Assembly (NCBI GenBank): GCA_023105745.1
Contig: JALGQZ010000013.1
Span: 3,817,501-3,881,500, forward strand
From: Austropuccinia psidii
Taxonomy: Eukaryota; Basidiomycota; Pucciniomycetes; Pucciniales; Sphaerophragmiaceae
Direction: 5' to 3'
Length of the DNA: 64,000 nucleotides
Of the stretch, positions 34,801 through 46,310 are shown in pieces (position 1 is the stretch's first letter; each line of letters opens with the position of its first letter). The position numbers and the translations under genes are program-made. The notes beneath the pieces are model-generated. The model was not told where the DNA came from. It did no database searches and saw only the letters and a program-made list of their open reading frames with translations.

Positions 34801-37637
34801 ATTATGGCACCTAATGGCTCTTTGTCAGTTGCAAAGGCATTTTTATACTTAAATAAGAGGTCAATCAATTTTTCTTTCATTTTTTCTGTTAATTCTTGAT
34901 TGAATTCTGCCTCTTTGAGTTGTTCAGATATAAAAAGTCCTTTTTCTGGAATTTTTTCCTCATTCTTAATAACTGTGATTTGTTTTTTGTTATTCAAGAA
35001 TCCAAACTTTTGTCTTTTATTATCCCCTATGGTAAAATATCTATCCTTTTGGTTGGAGATATCTATACCATAGATTGATAAGTAGTCATTTCCAAGTATG
35101 AAATGATTACTAGTACAGTTGTCCATTACTACAAACTCTACTTTGATTCTGACACATTGTGAGGGATGAGGAAAAATTAGTGTTAAATCAATTATTCCAA
35201 GGGGCTTCATGCTCTCACTTGCACTACTAAATTTGACACCTTGTATTGGCATAAGTTTTTCTTGCCAGTCTGGGACAATGGTTTTTAAATAATTTTTGCC
35301 AACACAGGTGCAATATGCTCCTGTATCTAAGTTAACCTTTCCTTCTTGGTTATCAACCATAACAATACTAATACTTGATTTTCCAGCTGTATATCCCATT
35401 CCTCTTGCAGGTTTGGTTCTATACATTTTGGCATCTTGTATGTTTGTCAGATTTGTGTCAGATGTTCCAACTTGTGGCAAGTTTGAGTTAACATCCAGTA
35501 CTTCATAAATTATATCAATATTATTAATTTGTGCATTAATTATATTGATTTCATCACTTTCAGAGCTTTCTGATTCTTCTGTCTCTTTTTCAGAGTCAGA
35601 TTCTTCTTCTTTGTCATTGTGGTTTTCTGTTTCCACAATTTCATTAATCTTTGCTTTTTTAAGGCAATTATTGGCTAAGTGTCCAATACCTCCACATTTA
35701 TGGCATTTTCTTTGCTCATTATTGTTGGATGTATTGGGTTTGAAGGATTCTTTTGATTTATCTTTCTTGATAAATGGTTTATTTGGGCTTTTAATGTCCA
35801 ATTTTTTCCAAGTCCTGCCAATTTTTGTTCTTGTCACTATATCTTCTAGTGCATTTATATACTCTTCTGTGGAGCATGGTTCTATACACCTGCTTCTTAG
35901 GGCATGTTCTAGTTCCCCTCCACATTTTTTAAGTATTTTCATATGCACCATCTTCTGTGACATTTCTGGGTATAGTGCATTAAGCCTTTCAACTTGTTTT
36001 AGGAACCAAGTTAAAGGTTTATCTTTCTCTGGGTCAAAGAAAGAGTTTTCAAATGCATTTTCTATCTTATACCTCCAGGCATCATTTGCCCACTTGGTGA
36101 TTATTTCTTGTTTCCACCAAGACCAGGTATTTTTACCATTTGTTTGTCTTATGCCATAATACCATCTTTTTGCAGATTTCTCAAACAAAGAATGTAATCT
36201 TGCAGTGATTAATTCATCTGGTATGGCATAATCTTCTTGTAAGATGTCAATTGTTTTAATGAATGACATGTGGTCATATTCACCTTCTCCTGTGAATGTT
36301 GGCCATTCTTTCAGTTGAGGTGCTTCCTTCATTAAGACTTGGTTATTATCTTGGTGACTCAAGTCTGTTATGAAAGGATTTGACAATTCCTCTTTTGTTT
36401 TAATAGGGCTTCTTATATGAGAAAATGGTGTTAATAACTTTGGCATATTTAAATTAGCCTCATTAATTTTATCCATTTTTTCTGTAATAAGCCTTATTTC
36501 ACTTTGAATATCATCTTTCAGATGCATTCTTGCTTCATCACTTTTTTCCACATGGTCCAAAAGTAATTTTTGGTGTGATGAAGTCTTTTCTTCAAATTTT
36601 TCTACAGAAATACTTAATTTATTTAATTTTTCTGTAAGATTGTCAATACTCACATCATAATTGATTGTCAAAGTCTTATCTTTGATATCTTTTATGTATT
36701 TATACAATTCTTGTTGTCCTTGTATTAATTTTTGAGTATTGTCAATTAAATTTTTTGGTTTATTATTTTCAACAATAAACTTAATGTTGTCAATTTCTTT
36801 CTTGTTTTGTACAACAATTTTTGTTAAAGAAGATAAATTGTTATTTATTTCTTGTAGTGATAATAAACTGTCTTTAATTTCTTTTAGAGGTAATATACTA
36901 TTTTTAATTTCTGTTAAAGTATTTACAACATCTTTGGACAAGGTTATTTCTTTGGGAAATGAGGTTGTCTCATTCTTTGCTCTTCCTTGTCCTTGAATTC
37001 CATCAAGGTTCTGGCCATGTTGAAAACATTGTCCATGGCATCCTTTTGGATTCTTGGGATTCTGTAGCTTGGGGAATATGGTTTCCTCCAATGCTTTTTC
37101 TTGTTCTTCTTCCCTTCTTGGGGAAGTGGGTTGGCTTGAGGCTTGCTGGTAGAAGCTACTGGGGCTTCTTCCTTGGTTGCCTCCCTCTTTTTGGCATGAT
37201 AATCCTTGATTTTTTTGATTTGAGGTTTGGATGACAGTGGATTCCATCCATTGGAGTATCTCACTATCTCCTCCTCTTTGAGGAACTTTTTCAGGATGTG
37301 CCAGGAGTTCATCACTCCTTGGTGTATTTGAGGCAGCATTTCCCAGTCTTTGTCCTTGTATACTGTGTAATACTGCTTGTACTGGCTCATGTAGATGTCT
37401 ATTTGAGCCTTCTGAATGTGATTTGTACCTGTTTGAGTTACTCATACTTAGTTCCAATTCAGGCTCAGATATCATGGGCATTTCTGGGACTTGCCTTTGG
37501 GATAAGGCACTTCCTTGTGTGGATTCTGTTCCACTGGGGATATTGCCCTTTCTTTTCCCTTTTGAGGGATCAATTCTACTTCTGAGTCCAGCTCCATCTG
37601 ATTGGATGGAGTATTGGGAACCTCTTCTGGTAGTCAT
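31839..37637 (-). CDS. Gag-Pol polyprotein of the family-3 Ty3 element
   Basis: A single 1932-residue ORF. Residues 1-220 are Ser/Gln-rich; 225-400 predicted coiled coil; 440-620 capsid ([21 protein letters not shown]); zinc knuckle [14 protein letters not shown] at 645-658; acidic linker 675-697; protease DTG at 771-773 and [10 protein letters not shown] about 950-1150 with YIDD at 1119-1122; RNase H from 1265 ([13 protein letters not shown]); integrase HHCC zinc finger about 1496-1540; integrase core D1569, D1631, E1667 (35-residue spacing); C-terminal domain with IGDLVLVS and a chromodomain-like tail (1878-1932, [17 protein letters not shown]). Gag and Pol are fused with no frameshift. ATG 37637 lies inside a putative intron (37627-37711). 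Cytoplasmic particle, then nuclear integration. All catalytic residues are present. Confidence 0.93.
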   Translation of the reverse strand: MTTRRGSQYSIQSDGAGLRSRIDPSKGKRKGNIPSGTESTQGSALSQRQVPEMPMISEPELELSMSNSNRYKSHSEGSNRHLHEPVQAVLHSIQGQRLGNAASNTPRSDELLAHPEKVPQRGGDSEILQWMESTVIQTSNQKNQGLSCQKEGGNQGRSPSSFYQQASSQPTSPRREEEQEKALEETIFPKLQNPKNPKGCHGQCFQHGQNLDGIQGQGRAKNETTSFPKEITLSKDVVNTLTEIKNSILPLKEIKDSLLSLQEINNNLSSLTKIVVQNKKEIDNIKFIVENNKPKNLIDNTQKLIQGQQELYKYIKDIKDKTLTINYDVSIDNLTEKLNKLSISVEKFEEKTSSHQKLLLDHVEKSDEARMHLKDDIQSEIRLITEKMDKINEANLNMPKLLTPFSHIRSPIKTKEELSNPFITDLSHQDNNQVLMKEAPQLKEWPTFTGEGEYDHMSFIKTIDILQEDYAIPDELITARLHSLFEKSAKRWYYGIRQTNGKNTWSWWKQEIITKWANDAWRYKIENAFENSFFDPEKDKPLTWFLKQVERLNALYPEMSQKMVHMKILKKCGGELEHALRSRCIEPCSTEEYINALEDIVTRTKIGRTWKKLDIKSPNKPFIKKDKSKESFKPNTSNNNEQRKCHKCGGIGHLANNCLKKAKINEIVETENHNDKEEESDSEKETEESESSESDEINIINAQINNIDIIYEVLDVNSNLPQVGTSDTNLTNIQDAKMYRTKPARGMGYTAGKSSISIVMVDNQEGKVNLDTGAYCTCVGKNYLKTIVPDWQEKLMPIQGVKFSSASESMKPLGIIDLTLIFPHPSQCVRIKVEFVVMDNCTSNHFILGNDYLSIYGIDISNQKDRYFTIGDNKRQKFGFLNNKKQITVIKNEEKIPEKGLFISEQLKEAEFNQELTEKMKEKLIDLLFKYKNAFATDKEPLGAIIGHEVDIILNVEKPYPPLLRRPAYPASPRAREALEVHIKELMDLGVLRKVGHNEQVEVTTPVIITWHNGKSRMVGDFRALNTYTIPDRYPIPRIHETLTQLSQAKFITAMDALKGFHQNVLTDNAKKLLRIIVHCGIFEYLRMPFGIKNAPSHYQRMMNTIFPEELSEGWLIIYIDDIIVCSETWENHLTRLERVLQKIVQVNMKISLKKCHFAYSELKALGHVVSGLSLGIDKNKVAAVLLKPMPQTKKEMQSFLGFAGYYRQHIKDFAKIAKSLYKLCDQQTVYEMTEERVKAYEELKNSLTNAPFLLMPDWKLPFKLYIDACGEGLGAALHQTQIINDKPVEGPICFISRQIKPTQATYGASQMECLCLVWALEKLHYYLDGTVFDVITDCNAVKSLLNMKTPNRHMLRWQIAIQEYRGNMTIVHKSGNIHKNADGLRRWALADTPDNPAWVPQEEHHIEGICVTDIGTEFFNQVKESYKTDKNCHILSQLLMKDCKDPSLSSKLDEIWKKAYDEGRFHLLDGILYHRTKHTCVMALTDRTLINTILHECHDSVASGHLSEDRTLERVKTCSWWPNWKKDVAEYCQTCDRCQKANRATGKKFGMMIQMQEPKSPWEIVHMDWVTALPPGGDRSYNACLVLVDRYSKTPMFLPCHKEDTAMDTAIMIWNKVISHTGLFQNIISDRDPKFTSALWTNLHNLFGKKLSFSTAYHPQTDGLAERMIQTLEDMIRRFCAYGLEFKDSDGFTHDWCTLIPALELAYKTSIHSSTGKTPAMLEKGWNPRLPYDTLKKDLVDIHPTASSFKIMLDKARHHANRCMQDSFKYAKERWDKSHKPPDFKIGDLVLVSTLNFNNIKGPKKLKDSFAGPFMIKALHGPNAVQLELTGELMNKHPTFPVSLIKPYSSSDKELFPLRNKPPLEIPPLEEGEEKRIVKVLKERRTRNKKEREYLVRYRNSTQEDEWLLEKDITNADKLLRRFRHERKPEK
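36944..37390 (-). CDS. Overlapping accessory ORF in gag, family 3
   Basis: A 148-codon frame overlapping Gag residues about 80-230 in another frame. The sequence looks like protein, not a shadow: [19 protein letters not shown]..., [20 protein letters not shown] followed by NPLSS, a Lys-rich stretch (KKNKKKHW), and [20 protein letters not shown]. It aligns with 4008-4346 of the old family-3 copy. It shares a GWNP motif, a following basic region and a C-terminal amphipathic segment with the 244-codon ORFs of family 1. Two or three stops separate it from the start of the putative second exon; a 66-nt GC-AG interval would skip them in frame, which is speculative. Function unknown. Confidence 0.45.
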   Translation of the reverse strand: MSQYKQYYTVYKDKDWEMLPQIHQGVMNSWHILKKFLKEEEIVRYSNGWNPLSSKPQIKKIKDYHAKKREATKEEAPVASTSKPQANPLPQEGKKNKKKHWRKPYSPSYRIPRIQKDAMDNVFNMARTLMEFKDKEEQRMRQPHFPKK

Positions 37638-37711
37638 AATTAAAGAATAAGAAAAAATAAAAGTATTTTAGAATAAAATTCTTTTATGGCAATTTAAAAA
37701 GAGGTGCTCAC
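37627..37711 (-). other. Putative intron containing the Gag-Pol start codon
   Basis: The minus strand reads GACTCTGAAG then GTGAGCACC...ATGACTACCAG then AAGAGG. The 85-nt interval has consensus GT-AG ends. Splicing would join the leader ORF (phase 1) to the frame of the overlapping ORF and remove the Gag-Pol ATG (37635-37637). It parallels the 68-nt interval in family 1. Confidence 0.4.
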
Positions 37712-37925
37712 CTTCAGAGTCTTGAATGGTGGGTCCTGGAAAGTCTAATTTCTTAGCTTTCTTTCTTTTGGTGATAACTGGTGTTGGAGAACTTTGACAA
37801 GTTTCTTCCACCAATCTCTCAACAGTAGCTTGGTTGTCTTCTGTTGGGTTATCTTCAAACACTAAAAAAGACAAATAAATATAAGTCTTTTTATAAGAAG
37901 TGTTATTTTTGGCAAGATATGGCAA
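37668..37925 (-). CDS. Leader ORF upstream of Gag-Pol, family 3
   Basis: 85 codons from ATG 37925, with an acidic N-terminal half (EDNPTEDNQATVERLVEET) and a basic stretch KRKKAKKLDFPG that could be a nuclear localisation signal. It runs into a good splice donor (GAAG/GTGAGC at 37711) and stops shortly afterwards. The equivalent ORF occurs in the old copy at 4524-4739. It could be exon 1 of a spliced accessory protein or a plain upstream ORF. Confidence 0.4.
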   Translation of the reverse strand: MPYLAKNNTSYKKTYIYLSFLVFEDNPTEDNQATVERLVEETCQSSPTPVITKRKKAKKLDFPGPTIQDSEGEHLFLNCHKRILF

Positions 37926-38350
37926 TTTTCCACGTAGAAATTGCTTTTATATCTTAAAAAAAAATGAAATAAATAAAGAAATGAATAAAAATGAATAAAA
38001 ATAACTTTTTTTATTGGTTTTTAATATTTTTTAATATTTTTTATGTATATTTTTATTTTTAAAGAATAAAATAAAAAATGAATATGATTCTTATAAAATT
38101 AAATTATAATAAAAATTATTTTTAATTTATGAATTATCTTTTTTAATCACTAGAGTCACTCAAAGAAAGTTCTTGCAAGTCTAAGGATGTGAAAAACCAC
38201 GTGTAAGACAGTACAATTGCTTTCCAAATGCCTCAATAGCTTTTAAAATCAATAAAATATAAAATTATTATATAATTTTATGATTATAAATATAATTTAT
38301 TATTGGATAAACCCAAATAGAATCTTTTTAAAGGTCTTTCAAGTAAATAT

Positions 38351-38368
38351 CACGGCCAGGCCCCCAAA
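38351..38368 (-). promoter_or_regulatory. Primer-binding-site motif
   Basis: CACGGCCAGGCCCCCAAA abuts the 5' LTR (38369). On the element strand it reads TTTGGGGGCCTGGCCGTG, complementary to an RNA ending ...GGCCAGGCCCCCA. The primer tRNA is not identified. Confidence 0.65.
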
Positions 38369-40395
38369 TGTAAGGTTTGACTATGAAACAATAAGTAAAA
38401 AATTACTAATTTATTACTTATTGTACTCTGAATGTCCTTATAATTAAAGTAAATAAGACTAAAATAATAATAATAATAAAGAAATATTATTATTATGGCG
38501 TAAAAATATTATATTATTAAATAAATATAATAATATAAATTAATATTATATGAAATTATAATATTATAAATAATATATTAATATAAAATAATTAATATAT
38601 TATAAAGCTCTTTATTATTGTTACCAACAAATAATAAAGGCGTAAAAAACTGTTTTTTATAAATAAAAAACAATTAATAACAATAATATTACTAATATTA
38701 AAGTTATATATTAATATAAATACTATTTATATTAATTAAGAATTATTAAGAGTAATAATAAGAGAGAAATTATTATAATAAGATGAAATAACCTACTTTT
38801 AACACTTAAAATAATAATTTTGAGATATTTTACGCCAAAAGAATATAATACAACTTTTTCAAATTGTATTTACAATAAAAAATAAAGAAAATTACTAAAT
38901 TTCTTGATTTTACGTGGAAATGAGTTTTTAGAGAGATTTTTAACAAAAACAATTAAATAAATGATTTAATCACGTCAAAATAGATGATTATAGCAAGGTG
39001 GTCTTTGGTCTTTAATAATATAACAGTTTTATATATAAAGAATAAAGAAATTACCTTTGATTTAATTGATTTAATGTTTTTGATGCGTCTGAGGGGAAAA
39101 CAGAGTAAAAAGAGCTCTATTTATAGTAAATACCTCCCTCCTAGAGTCCAACAGGCTTCTAGTAGACGTGTACTGATCATATCCACTGGAATTGATCAAT
39201 ATTTTAAGGCTTGAGGGTGATTACATCATGATCAAACCATATTACATCATTATTACACCATTATTTAGAGTTATCACTATAACTCTAAGTGTGATGACAT
39301 CAGAGGCTTGGCAGAACCCCAAATTTCGTGAATTGTATTAGTTTTAATCATAAACTAATAGTATTCACCAATTTTATCACTATTAAGACTGTTAAACTTA
39401 ATTTAAGGTTACAGTATGTGATCATAACAGCTCAATTTAAGCTCAAACTTTGATCCTCAATAACGTTTAAGGTTTTCACGCTACAGCAATTCAGAGAGTG
39501 AATTCTGATAGCCTGACATAACCTTATTATGCTGCCAAGAGCTTTTCATTACATCATCAAAACTCTAATTTTGATGATTTTTCTTGTAACTCATCTTTTC
39601 TGTCGAAATTCAATATTTTAAACTTCAAACCTTGATTTCAGGGGGTTATACCCTGAATTTAATAATAAAAATTACATAATTTTTCACGAATGAACTAGGA
39701 GAATCCAACTGTATACTTTTTTTTAAGTTTGGACTACTTTCACAACAAAGTGGTCAACAGCTCTGTTGATTTTTATCAATATTTCCTCATAAGTCTTAAC
39801 CTTGTTTATAATTTGCAAAATAAAGTTCATATCTGTGTTCTTACAGTAATTACGTGGTAACTTTATTTTTGGTTCATCATTCTAGCATGTATAGTTTAGA
39901 AGATATTAGCTATGATCACTGAATATATGCGTTGACCAAAAAAGTGCATATATTCAGGATAATTCCTTAAGTATTGATTTGGGGAATTAGCTTATTAATT
40001 GTTTTATATGTGGATTTTTGTGGGGAATCCACTGGTACAATTTATTTCACATGTTGTTTCATTAGTTTCTGAGATAAATAAGGTTTTATGGTTTTTATAA
40101 GGTATTGTACCTTATAATTCCTTAAATATTGGCTTTACAGATATGCCATAAAAATGGTATATGTGTATTTTTCCATGTGGAATCCAATGGTATAATTTAT
40201 TTCACATGTTCATTCATTGGTTTTGAAGTTAAACCAATTTTAGTACCAATTTATGGTATTTTTTGTATATTTGAGTAATTATTTTTAGTGTATAATTATT
40301 CTAATTAATTTTAATATAATTATATTAAAGGTATAATTATTCTGAGTATTTTTTGTGACCTTATTGGGTATGTGGTCATATCTCAAAGGCTCACA
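38369..40395 (-). mobile_element. 5' LTR of the intact family-3 element
   Basis: 2027 bp, nearly identical to 29694-31720. It contains TATAAATAG on the element strand (39117-39125), about 1.27 kb from the U3 end, a plausible core promoter. Confidence 0.93.
39117..39125 (-). promoter_or_regulatory. TATA box candidate in the family-3 5' LTR
   Basis: The element strand reads TATAAATAGAGCTC. The same site occurs in the 3' LTR at 30442-30450. Transcription would run leftwards, with R/U5 occupying roughly 38369-39090. Confidence 0.4.
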
Positions 40396-41120
40396 GATGG
40401 GACTCAACCCTTCAAAGTCAGATGTTTCATTCAGTCTTGTCAATTAATTTTTTATAATGATATGGCCAATTTCTCTCAAGAAAGAAAGAAATTCCTTTAT
40501 TCAACTTAATTTCTTATTGGAAGGGCTGAAAATGGATTGAAACTTATCTTTCAAATCTCACCAATAAAGACCCAATTTACCTTCTCAATACTTGGAGTTT
40601 ATTTTAATCTCAACTCTTTGCCTTATTTGGGGACCCAAATGAAATTAGAAAAGCTGAAGCAGAGTTGGATTCCTTAATAATCAGAAAAGGTGGAAATATT
40701 CAGTAGACATTGCTGATTTCAGAATTTTGGTCTCAAGAATTGGGGATTGGGGTGAAAGGGCTCTCATCTATCATTTCAGGAAGGTATTGCCATCCAGGAA
40801 TTTGGACCAATTGGCCCCCCATCCTTCAAGAATTGACTCTCTTCAAGACTTAATGGATATCACCCTGGAGCCTGATACCACGTACCATTAGAGGAAAAAG
40901 GAGAAGAGTCATCATCAAAGCAAGAAGCTTGAAACCTAAAAGTCAACTTCTTTTCATCCTAAAAGTTCTTCAAGCTCAAGTCAAAATAAGAAGAATTTTC
41001 AGAAAAGGGAAAAGCCCCATTACCAACTGTTGCAAAAAGATTTCAAGTTGATAAATTCTGAAAAATAAAGAAGAATAAAGGAGGGCTTATTTCCCTATTG
41101 TGCTGGGAAGAATAGTCTTT
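40396..41120 (+). pseudogene. Family-2 Gag capsid, continuation after insertion
   Basis: It begins with the duplicated GATGG and reads DGTQPFKVRCFIQSCQLIFYNDMANFSQERKKFLY. Decayed capsid follows (WGERALIYHFRKVLPSRN, SLQDLMDIT) and a Lys/Ser-rich nucleocapsid region, then a C-terminal CTVLGR-like remnant near 41100 where a Cys-rich knuckle would be. Frames are broken at several points. Confidence 0.7.
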
Positions 41121-41124
41121 AGTC

Positions 41125-41943
41125 TTGTTTCAAAAGACCTCAAAACCAGCTTGCTCAACCGTCAGGCAAATTTCCCAGAGAGGGAAAAGCCTGAGTGAAG
41201 ATCATTTTGGGATCAATGGTCTTCACGTTTTTCTATCCATAGAACAATTGTGCAGTCTGAATACTGGTGTCAATAATTCTTCTAAATTCTTTGTTTTTTC
41301 TTCTCTTTCTGATGGTTTTTACAGTATTCTCATTGATTCTGGTGCTACCAACTCATTTATTGCAAATACGTTTGTTCAAAAGTATTCTTTGACTATGTCA
41401 GAACTCCCAGAGAAGGTTCCTCTTGTTATCTTGGACTCTTCTGAGTCCCCTTCCCTATTTGTGACTCACCATAGCAAATATGTGGTTGAGGTCTCTTCCT
41501 TCCCAAGCCTTGAATGTGACTTTTTAGTCATTGATACTCCCAAGGTAGAAGACCTCACATTTGGTTTTGACTTTCTTAATCATCTTAATCCATCTATTGA
41601 TTGGAGGCAAGGGCTGATCACCTTTAATTTTGATCATAAGGACTATTATTATCCTTCAAATTCTTTCAGTAATGACTCTTTTTCTTCCAAATCATGTGCA
41701 GCTCTTGTTGGTGATTTTAGAACACCATCATTCCCATCTTCTTTCCATATTCCTTCCCTTAATTCCCATACATCATTACTGTCCTCTGGAGATGAAGTCT
41801 TCAAAGAGATTAAAGATTTTGGAGGAGACAATTCTGTATCTTCACTTCATCTCTTCTTTGGGAATATGGACCTTCCTCCTTTGTCTTATCATGACTCCCT
41901 GGAGGAGTTGTGGGATGAAGAGGAGGAGCCAGAAGAAACATAA
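41125..41943 (+). pseudogene. Family-2 retropepsin domain
   Basis: A 272-codon frame containing the protease: SILIDSGATNSFIANTFVQKY (DSG active site), SPSLFVTHHSKYVVEVSSFP, ECDFLVIDTP and FGFDFLNHLNPSIDW, then an acidic spacer (EELWDEEEEPEE). The domain itself is intact, but the frame is isolated between broken gag and broken RT, so the polyprotein cannot be made. Confidence 0.75.
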
Positions 41944-41949
41944 ACTGTG

Positions 41950-44857
41950 ATGAAGATTGTTCCTTCTGCTTATCACCAGTACTTGGATGTATTCTCCAAG
42001 GTGAAAGCAGAGAAACTTCCTCCTCACCATGCCTGTGATCATCATATTGAGCTGGACAGGTCTCTACCTGCAGCTTGGGTGATCTAATCTTCATTAAAAC
42101 AAGAGTCAGATACACTAAGGGCCTAAAACTTAGAGAATATAGATAAAGGTTTCATCAGGCCAAGCTCCTCTTCAACCAGAGCACCTGTTTTCTTTGTCAA
42201 AAAGAAGGATGGTGGCCTCTGTTTGTGTGTTGATTACTGCAAACTCAATACTATTACTATGAGGAACAAGTATCCTGTTCCTCCTATGAATCAGCTTCTC
42301 ACTTTGTTTAATATTTCTTCTATCTTCTCCAAGATTTATGTGTGTGGTGCATATAAACAGCTCAGAATCAAGGAAGGTGATGAGCATTTGACTTGTTTTA
42401 GAGCTCAATATGGCAGTTATGAGGACTTGGTTGTGCCATTTGGGCTCACCAATGCTCCTGCCTATTTTCAATGACATCTTTCATGATCTTCTTTATATTT
42501 ATGTTGTGTTTTATTTGAATGACATTCTGGGCTTTTCCAAATCTAAGGAATAACATGTCACTCATGTGTCCACTGTTCTTGGAAGACTCAGATCCAATAA
42601 CCTCTTTGCTAAGGCCTCCAAGTGCCTATTTCATGTTTCTAGTGTAGAGTATTTAGGTTATATTGTTTCTTCTGAAGGCCTCAAGATGGCCCAAGAAAAG
42701 TTCCAGCAAATTTTCAATTGGCCACCTCCCAGAAACCTCAAGGCTCCTCAATATTTCCTTGGCTTTGCCAATTTTTAGTTCCTTTGTATCAAGAATTATT
42801 AAAATAAAATTAGTTCATTCACAAGTTTCCTCAAGAAAAATTCCCCTTTTCCCCTCAATGAGGAAGCTCTTAGAAATTCTCATCAGCTCAAAGAGGTTTT
42901 GACCACTGCTCCAATCTTTTCTCACTTTAATCCTTCTCTACTCACCATTGTAGAGACTGATGCTTCTTATTATGCCTTGGGTGTTTTACTGAGTCAGATG
43001 TCTGACCCAGGAAAAAATCCCATTGAATTTGATATTTGCAAGCTTCTTCCAGCAGAGCTCAACTATGAGATTCATTACAAGGAACTCCTTGGCATGGTCT
43101 GGGATCTCAAGTGCTGGAGAGATTTTCTTTGTTCCCTTTTTTCCCCTTTTGAAGTTCTCAGTGATCACTCTTCACTTCAATATTTTATGTCATCAAAGAT
43201 CCCCACTTTCTGTCAAGCCTGATGGGCTGAGGCCTTATCTGAATTTCATTTCTCAATCACTTACCACCCTGGCCACTCAAAAACTGTTCCAGATGCATTG
43301 TCACTTTGAGACAACATTTACCCAGAGAGGGGGGAGGACTTCACAAGCAAGAATCCAATGAATTATCAACAAATAATCAAGAAAGATGAAATTCAAGCCT
43401 TAAAATTCTTTTCAGTAAAGGTGGATCCATTCTCAAATTTTATTCATTCAATTCAGAAGGTATTATGGCAAGATTCTCAATATAGAGGTATTCTTCAAAA
43501 CTTGGGTAAAGGTGAATCTGTCCAAGAATATTCTTTTGATTCCTCTTGCCAACTCCTCCTGCTCAAATATTTTGTGGTGGTCCCAAATGACCCCACAATT
43601 CAACCCAATATACTTCAAAAGCAGCATTACTCTCCTCTAACTAGACACCCTGGCCAAGAGAAGACTCTCAAACTTGTCAGGCCAGATTTTCACTGGTCTT
43701 GAATGACTCAATTTATCAAGGATTATGTCTCATCCTTTCAACAGTGTTCAAGAAACGAAAATATTTATCACAAGAAGTTTGGACTACTCAAACCTCTTCC
43801 AATTCCAAATGGTCCTCCAATACTTTTGACTCAATCCTTGTCATAGTGAACAGATTCTCAAAAATGACAGTTTTTATTCCAAAAATGTCCTCAATAACTT
43901 CACTGGATTCGGACCATTTATTCATCAAGAATATTTTCTCAAAGCATGTCCTTCCTCCAAGCATTTTCAGTGATAGATTTTCACTCTTTTGTTCTTCTTT
44001 TTGGGCCAATCTTTGTCAGTAGCTCAAACTTTCAAAAGCTCTGTCAACTTCTTATCATCCAGAAACTGATGGACAGACAGAGAGGGTAAGTCAGATACTA
44101 GAAAAGTACCTTTGGATGTATTTCAGTCATCATCAAGATGATTGGAACACCTGGCTCCCTCTGGCTGAATTTGTCCACAATAGCTCTGACCACTCTTCAA
44201 CAAAACAATCACTGTTTTTCACTGTTTATGGAAGAGATCCTCATTCTGACTCAGTTTAAATTTCTCGAGATAATCCTGCTGGAACATTATCAACAAAAAT
44301 CCAATCAGTACAGGAAAATGTCAAGAGACAACTTGAAGTTTCCACAAACAGGTTTAAGAGGTATGCAGATAAAAGTAGAGCAAGTCCACCTGTTTTCAAT
44401 CCTGCTGACATAGTATGGCTTTCTTCCAAGAAAATCAAATCAACTAGACCCACCAAAAAACTGTCTGAAAGATGGTTGGGTCCTTTTCCAATTATGAAGA
44501 AATTCAGAACTCATGCCTACCATCTGAATCTCCCATCTAAATGGAAGTTCATCCACCCAGTCTCCCATATTTCTCTCTTGGAACCAGTCAAGACATCAAA
44601 AATCCCAAAAGGGAATCAAGAGCCTCCTCCACCAATCATAAATGAAGAAGAAGAGGAATGGGAAGTCTCTCAAATACTGGAATCAAAGATCAAGAGAGGA
44701 AAATTATGGTATTTAGTGAAACAGAAATGTTTTGGTCAAGATCCAGAAAGATCCACTTGGGAACCAACTGAAAACCTCAAGAATCTTCCTGAACTTATCA
44801 AGGATTTTCATTCTTTATATCCTGACAAGCCAGGACCCAATTGTTCAAGAGCTTGAT
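41950..44857 (+). pseudogene. Family-2 Pol: RT, RNase H, integrase, chromodomain
   Basis: RT pieces are at 42165-42474 (KKDGGLCLCVDYCKLNTIT, GSYEDLVVPFGLTNAPAYFQ), then YLND near 42510, where the catalytic YxDD has become ND. The thumb is at 42566-42778 (SVEYLGYIVSSEGLKM). RNase H is at 42899-43222 (ETDASYYALGVLLSQ). Integrase zinc region is at 43358-43702, core at 43699-44130 with SDRFSLFCSSFW and, in another frame, YHPETDGQTERV. The C-terminus and chromodomain are at 44256-44856 (LSERWLGPFPIMKK, EEWEVSQILESKIKRGKLWY, STWEPTENL), ending SRA-stop. Many stops and frameshifts. The stop lies two bases from the next insertion at 44858. Confidence 0.8.
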
Positions 44858-46286
44858 TGTCAGGATGAAACTATGAAAGAGTGGTAATGTAGGCTATTTA
44901 CAACTCAAACTATGTTTGTGACATGGTAAAAATGCTTTAAGAAGGTTTTGAGATGATTAAGAATAAATTTAAAGGGCTTTACTATAGTGGTTATAGTGGT
45001 GGTGAGCGCTGTTGAAAGCCCTGGGTGCAGCTTTATCTGTTGGGTTACAATAATAAAAGACTACAATAATTAAAACTTATAATTATACCTGATTATTAAC
45101 CAAGAGTAAAACTGTTTTTGACAGTTTACTACGTAGGTTATTCAAGAGCAGGATGAGGAAAAGCTTTTGGCTGTGAAAAACCCTCCTTTTATCCTGAAAT
45201 TGAGGTGGAAAGGCTGCTAGACCTTTCCACGTAGAGGAAGTGAAGATTTTTCACTCTCTATGACAGGCTTGTGATTTTCAAACAGCCTGTATGCTCTGTA
45301 TTGGGCTCAGATGTTGTTTTGAAACCACATCTTGGTGGTTTTCACCAATACAGGGTGAAATTTTTCATCTGGGGACCTCACAGCCTGATTGTGACGTGTA
45401 TGACGCATAGAATGCTGTACAGAAACTGTATGGGACCCCAGTATTGACTGACATATGAGGTATTGAAGTAAAAACATGCTTCTTCGTCTATTTGACACCT
45501 CATATTCATGGTTATGGGATATTATCCCATGGTAAGGCTGTATATGACAGCAGGTGGGATTTTGACCTTAAAATGGTCATAACTCTGTCAGTTTTTGAGA
45601 TATCAAGCTCAAAATTGGTTCATTGAATAGCTCTGTATGGGCTCTACACAATGGTACCCAACTTGACATGGCTATCATTCAATATGACAAAGTCATCCCA
45701 TGTACAAGTATTTTTGTACATTGGCGTGGTTTGGGCAAAAGCTGTATTGAGCTTGTTTGGCCAATAACTTCTGTTGTAGTTGAGCTATGTGGAAATGGAT
45801 GGCACCATCAGATTTCCTTATTGTGCTCTTTTCAAACAGACCCCACTTTAAGTATCTCACACTAAAACTGTAAAAGTTAGATGAGAGGTGAATGTTTTGT
45901 TCACCCTTATTTGTTCTGAATTTGACCATAACTCAAGTAATACTGGTGCTAGCTCAGTTTGGCTAGCACCATTAGATAGCCCTGGCTTAGAGCTTCATTT
46001 TGAATACCCATTTGATGGGGTTAAGCCTCTCCTTCTAGATTTTAGATGAGAGGTGAAAATTAAGGTTTATGCGCAGCAATAACTTTGGGCAGGAATAACT
46101 TTGTTATTTCTTGTCCTATGGTGATGGGACTTATATTTTCAGAAAGAGGTGAGTTTCCTCTTTCCTTTGATACCTTTTGAGCTAATTTGGCTCAGCTCCA
46201 TGTTTTGGTGGTATTTTGGCTATACCATTGGTTTATGGTATTTTGGCTGTCATGCTTGTGCTCTGGTTTTGAGTCACAGGCTGACA

Positions 46287-46298
46287 TACCCTCCCTCT
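46287..46298 (-). promoter_or_regulatory. Polypurine tract
   Basis: The element strand reads AGAGGGAGGGTA directly before LTR start TGTCAGCC. The identical tract precedes the LTR of the next element (57031-57042). Confidence 0.6.
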
Positions 46299-46310
46299 AC
46301 AAAAGGCTCA

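Larger units (their letters stand above)
29694..40395 (-). mobile_element. Near-intact family-3 Ty3/Gypsy element, 10,702 bp
   Basis: Complete structure: two 2027-bp LTRs, 5-bp TSD, primer-binding motif beside the 5' LTR (38351-38368), purine-rich tract beside the 3' LTR, leader ORF, overlapping accessory ORF, and one uninterrupted Gag-Pol frame. LTR similarity above 99% points to recent insertion. It is the only element in the window with no visible disabling lesion and may be autonomous. Confidence 0.93.

Noticed and set aside
35545..36159. 204-codon + strand ORF
   Set aside because: Antisense shadow of the capsid and knuckle part of the intact Gag-Pol frame.
44853..44857. TTGAT as a perfect target duplication of the 9.7-kb element
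   Set aside because: The right flank reads TTCAT (54540-54544). One mismatch means it can be proposed as mutated but not claimed as perfect.
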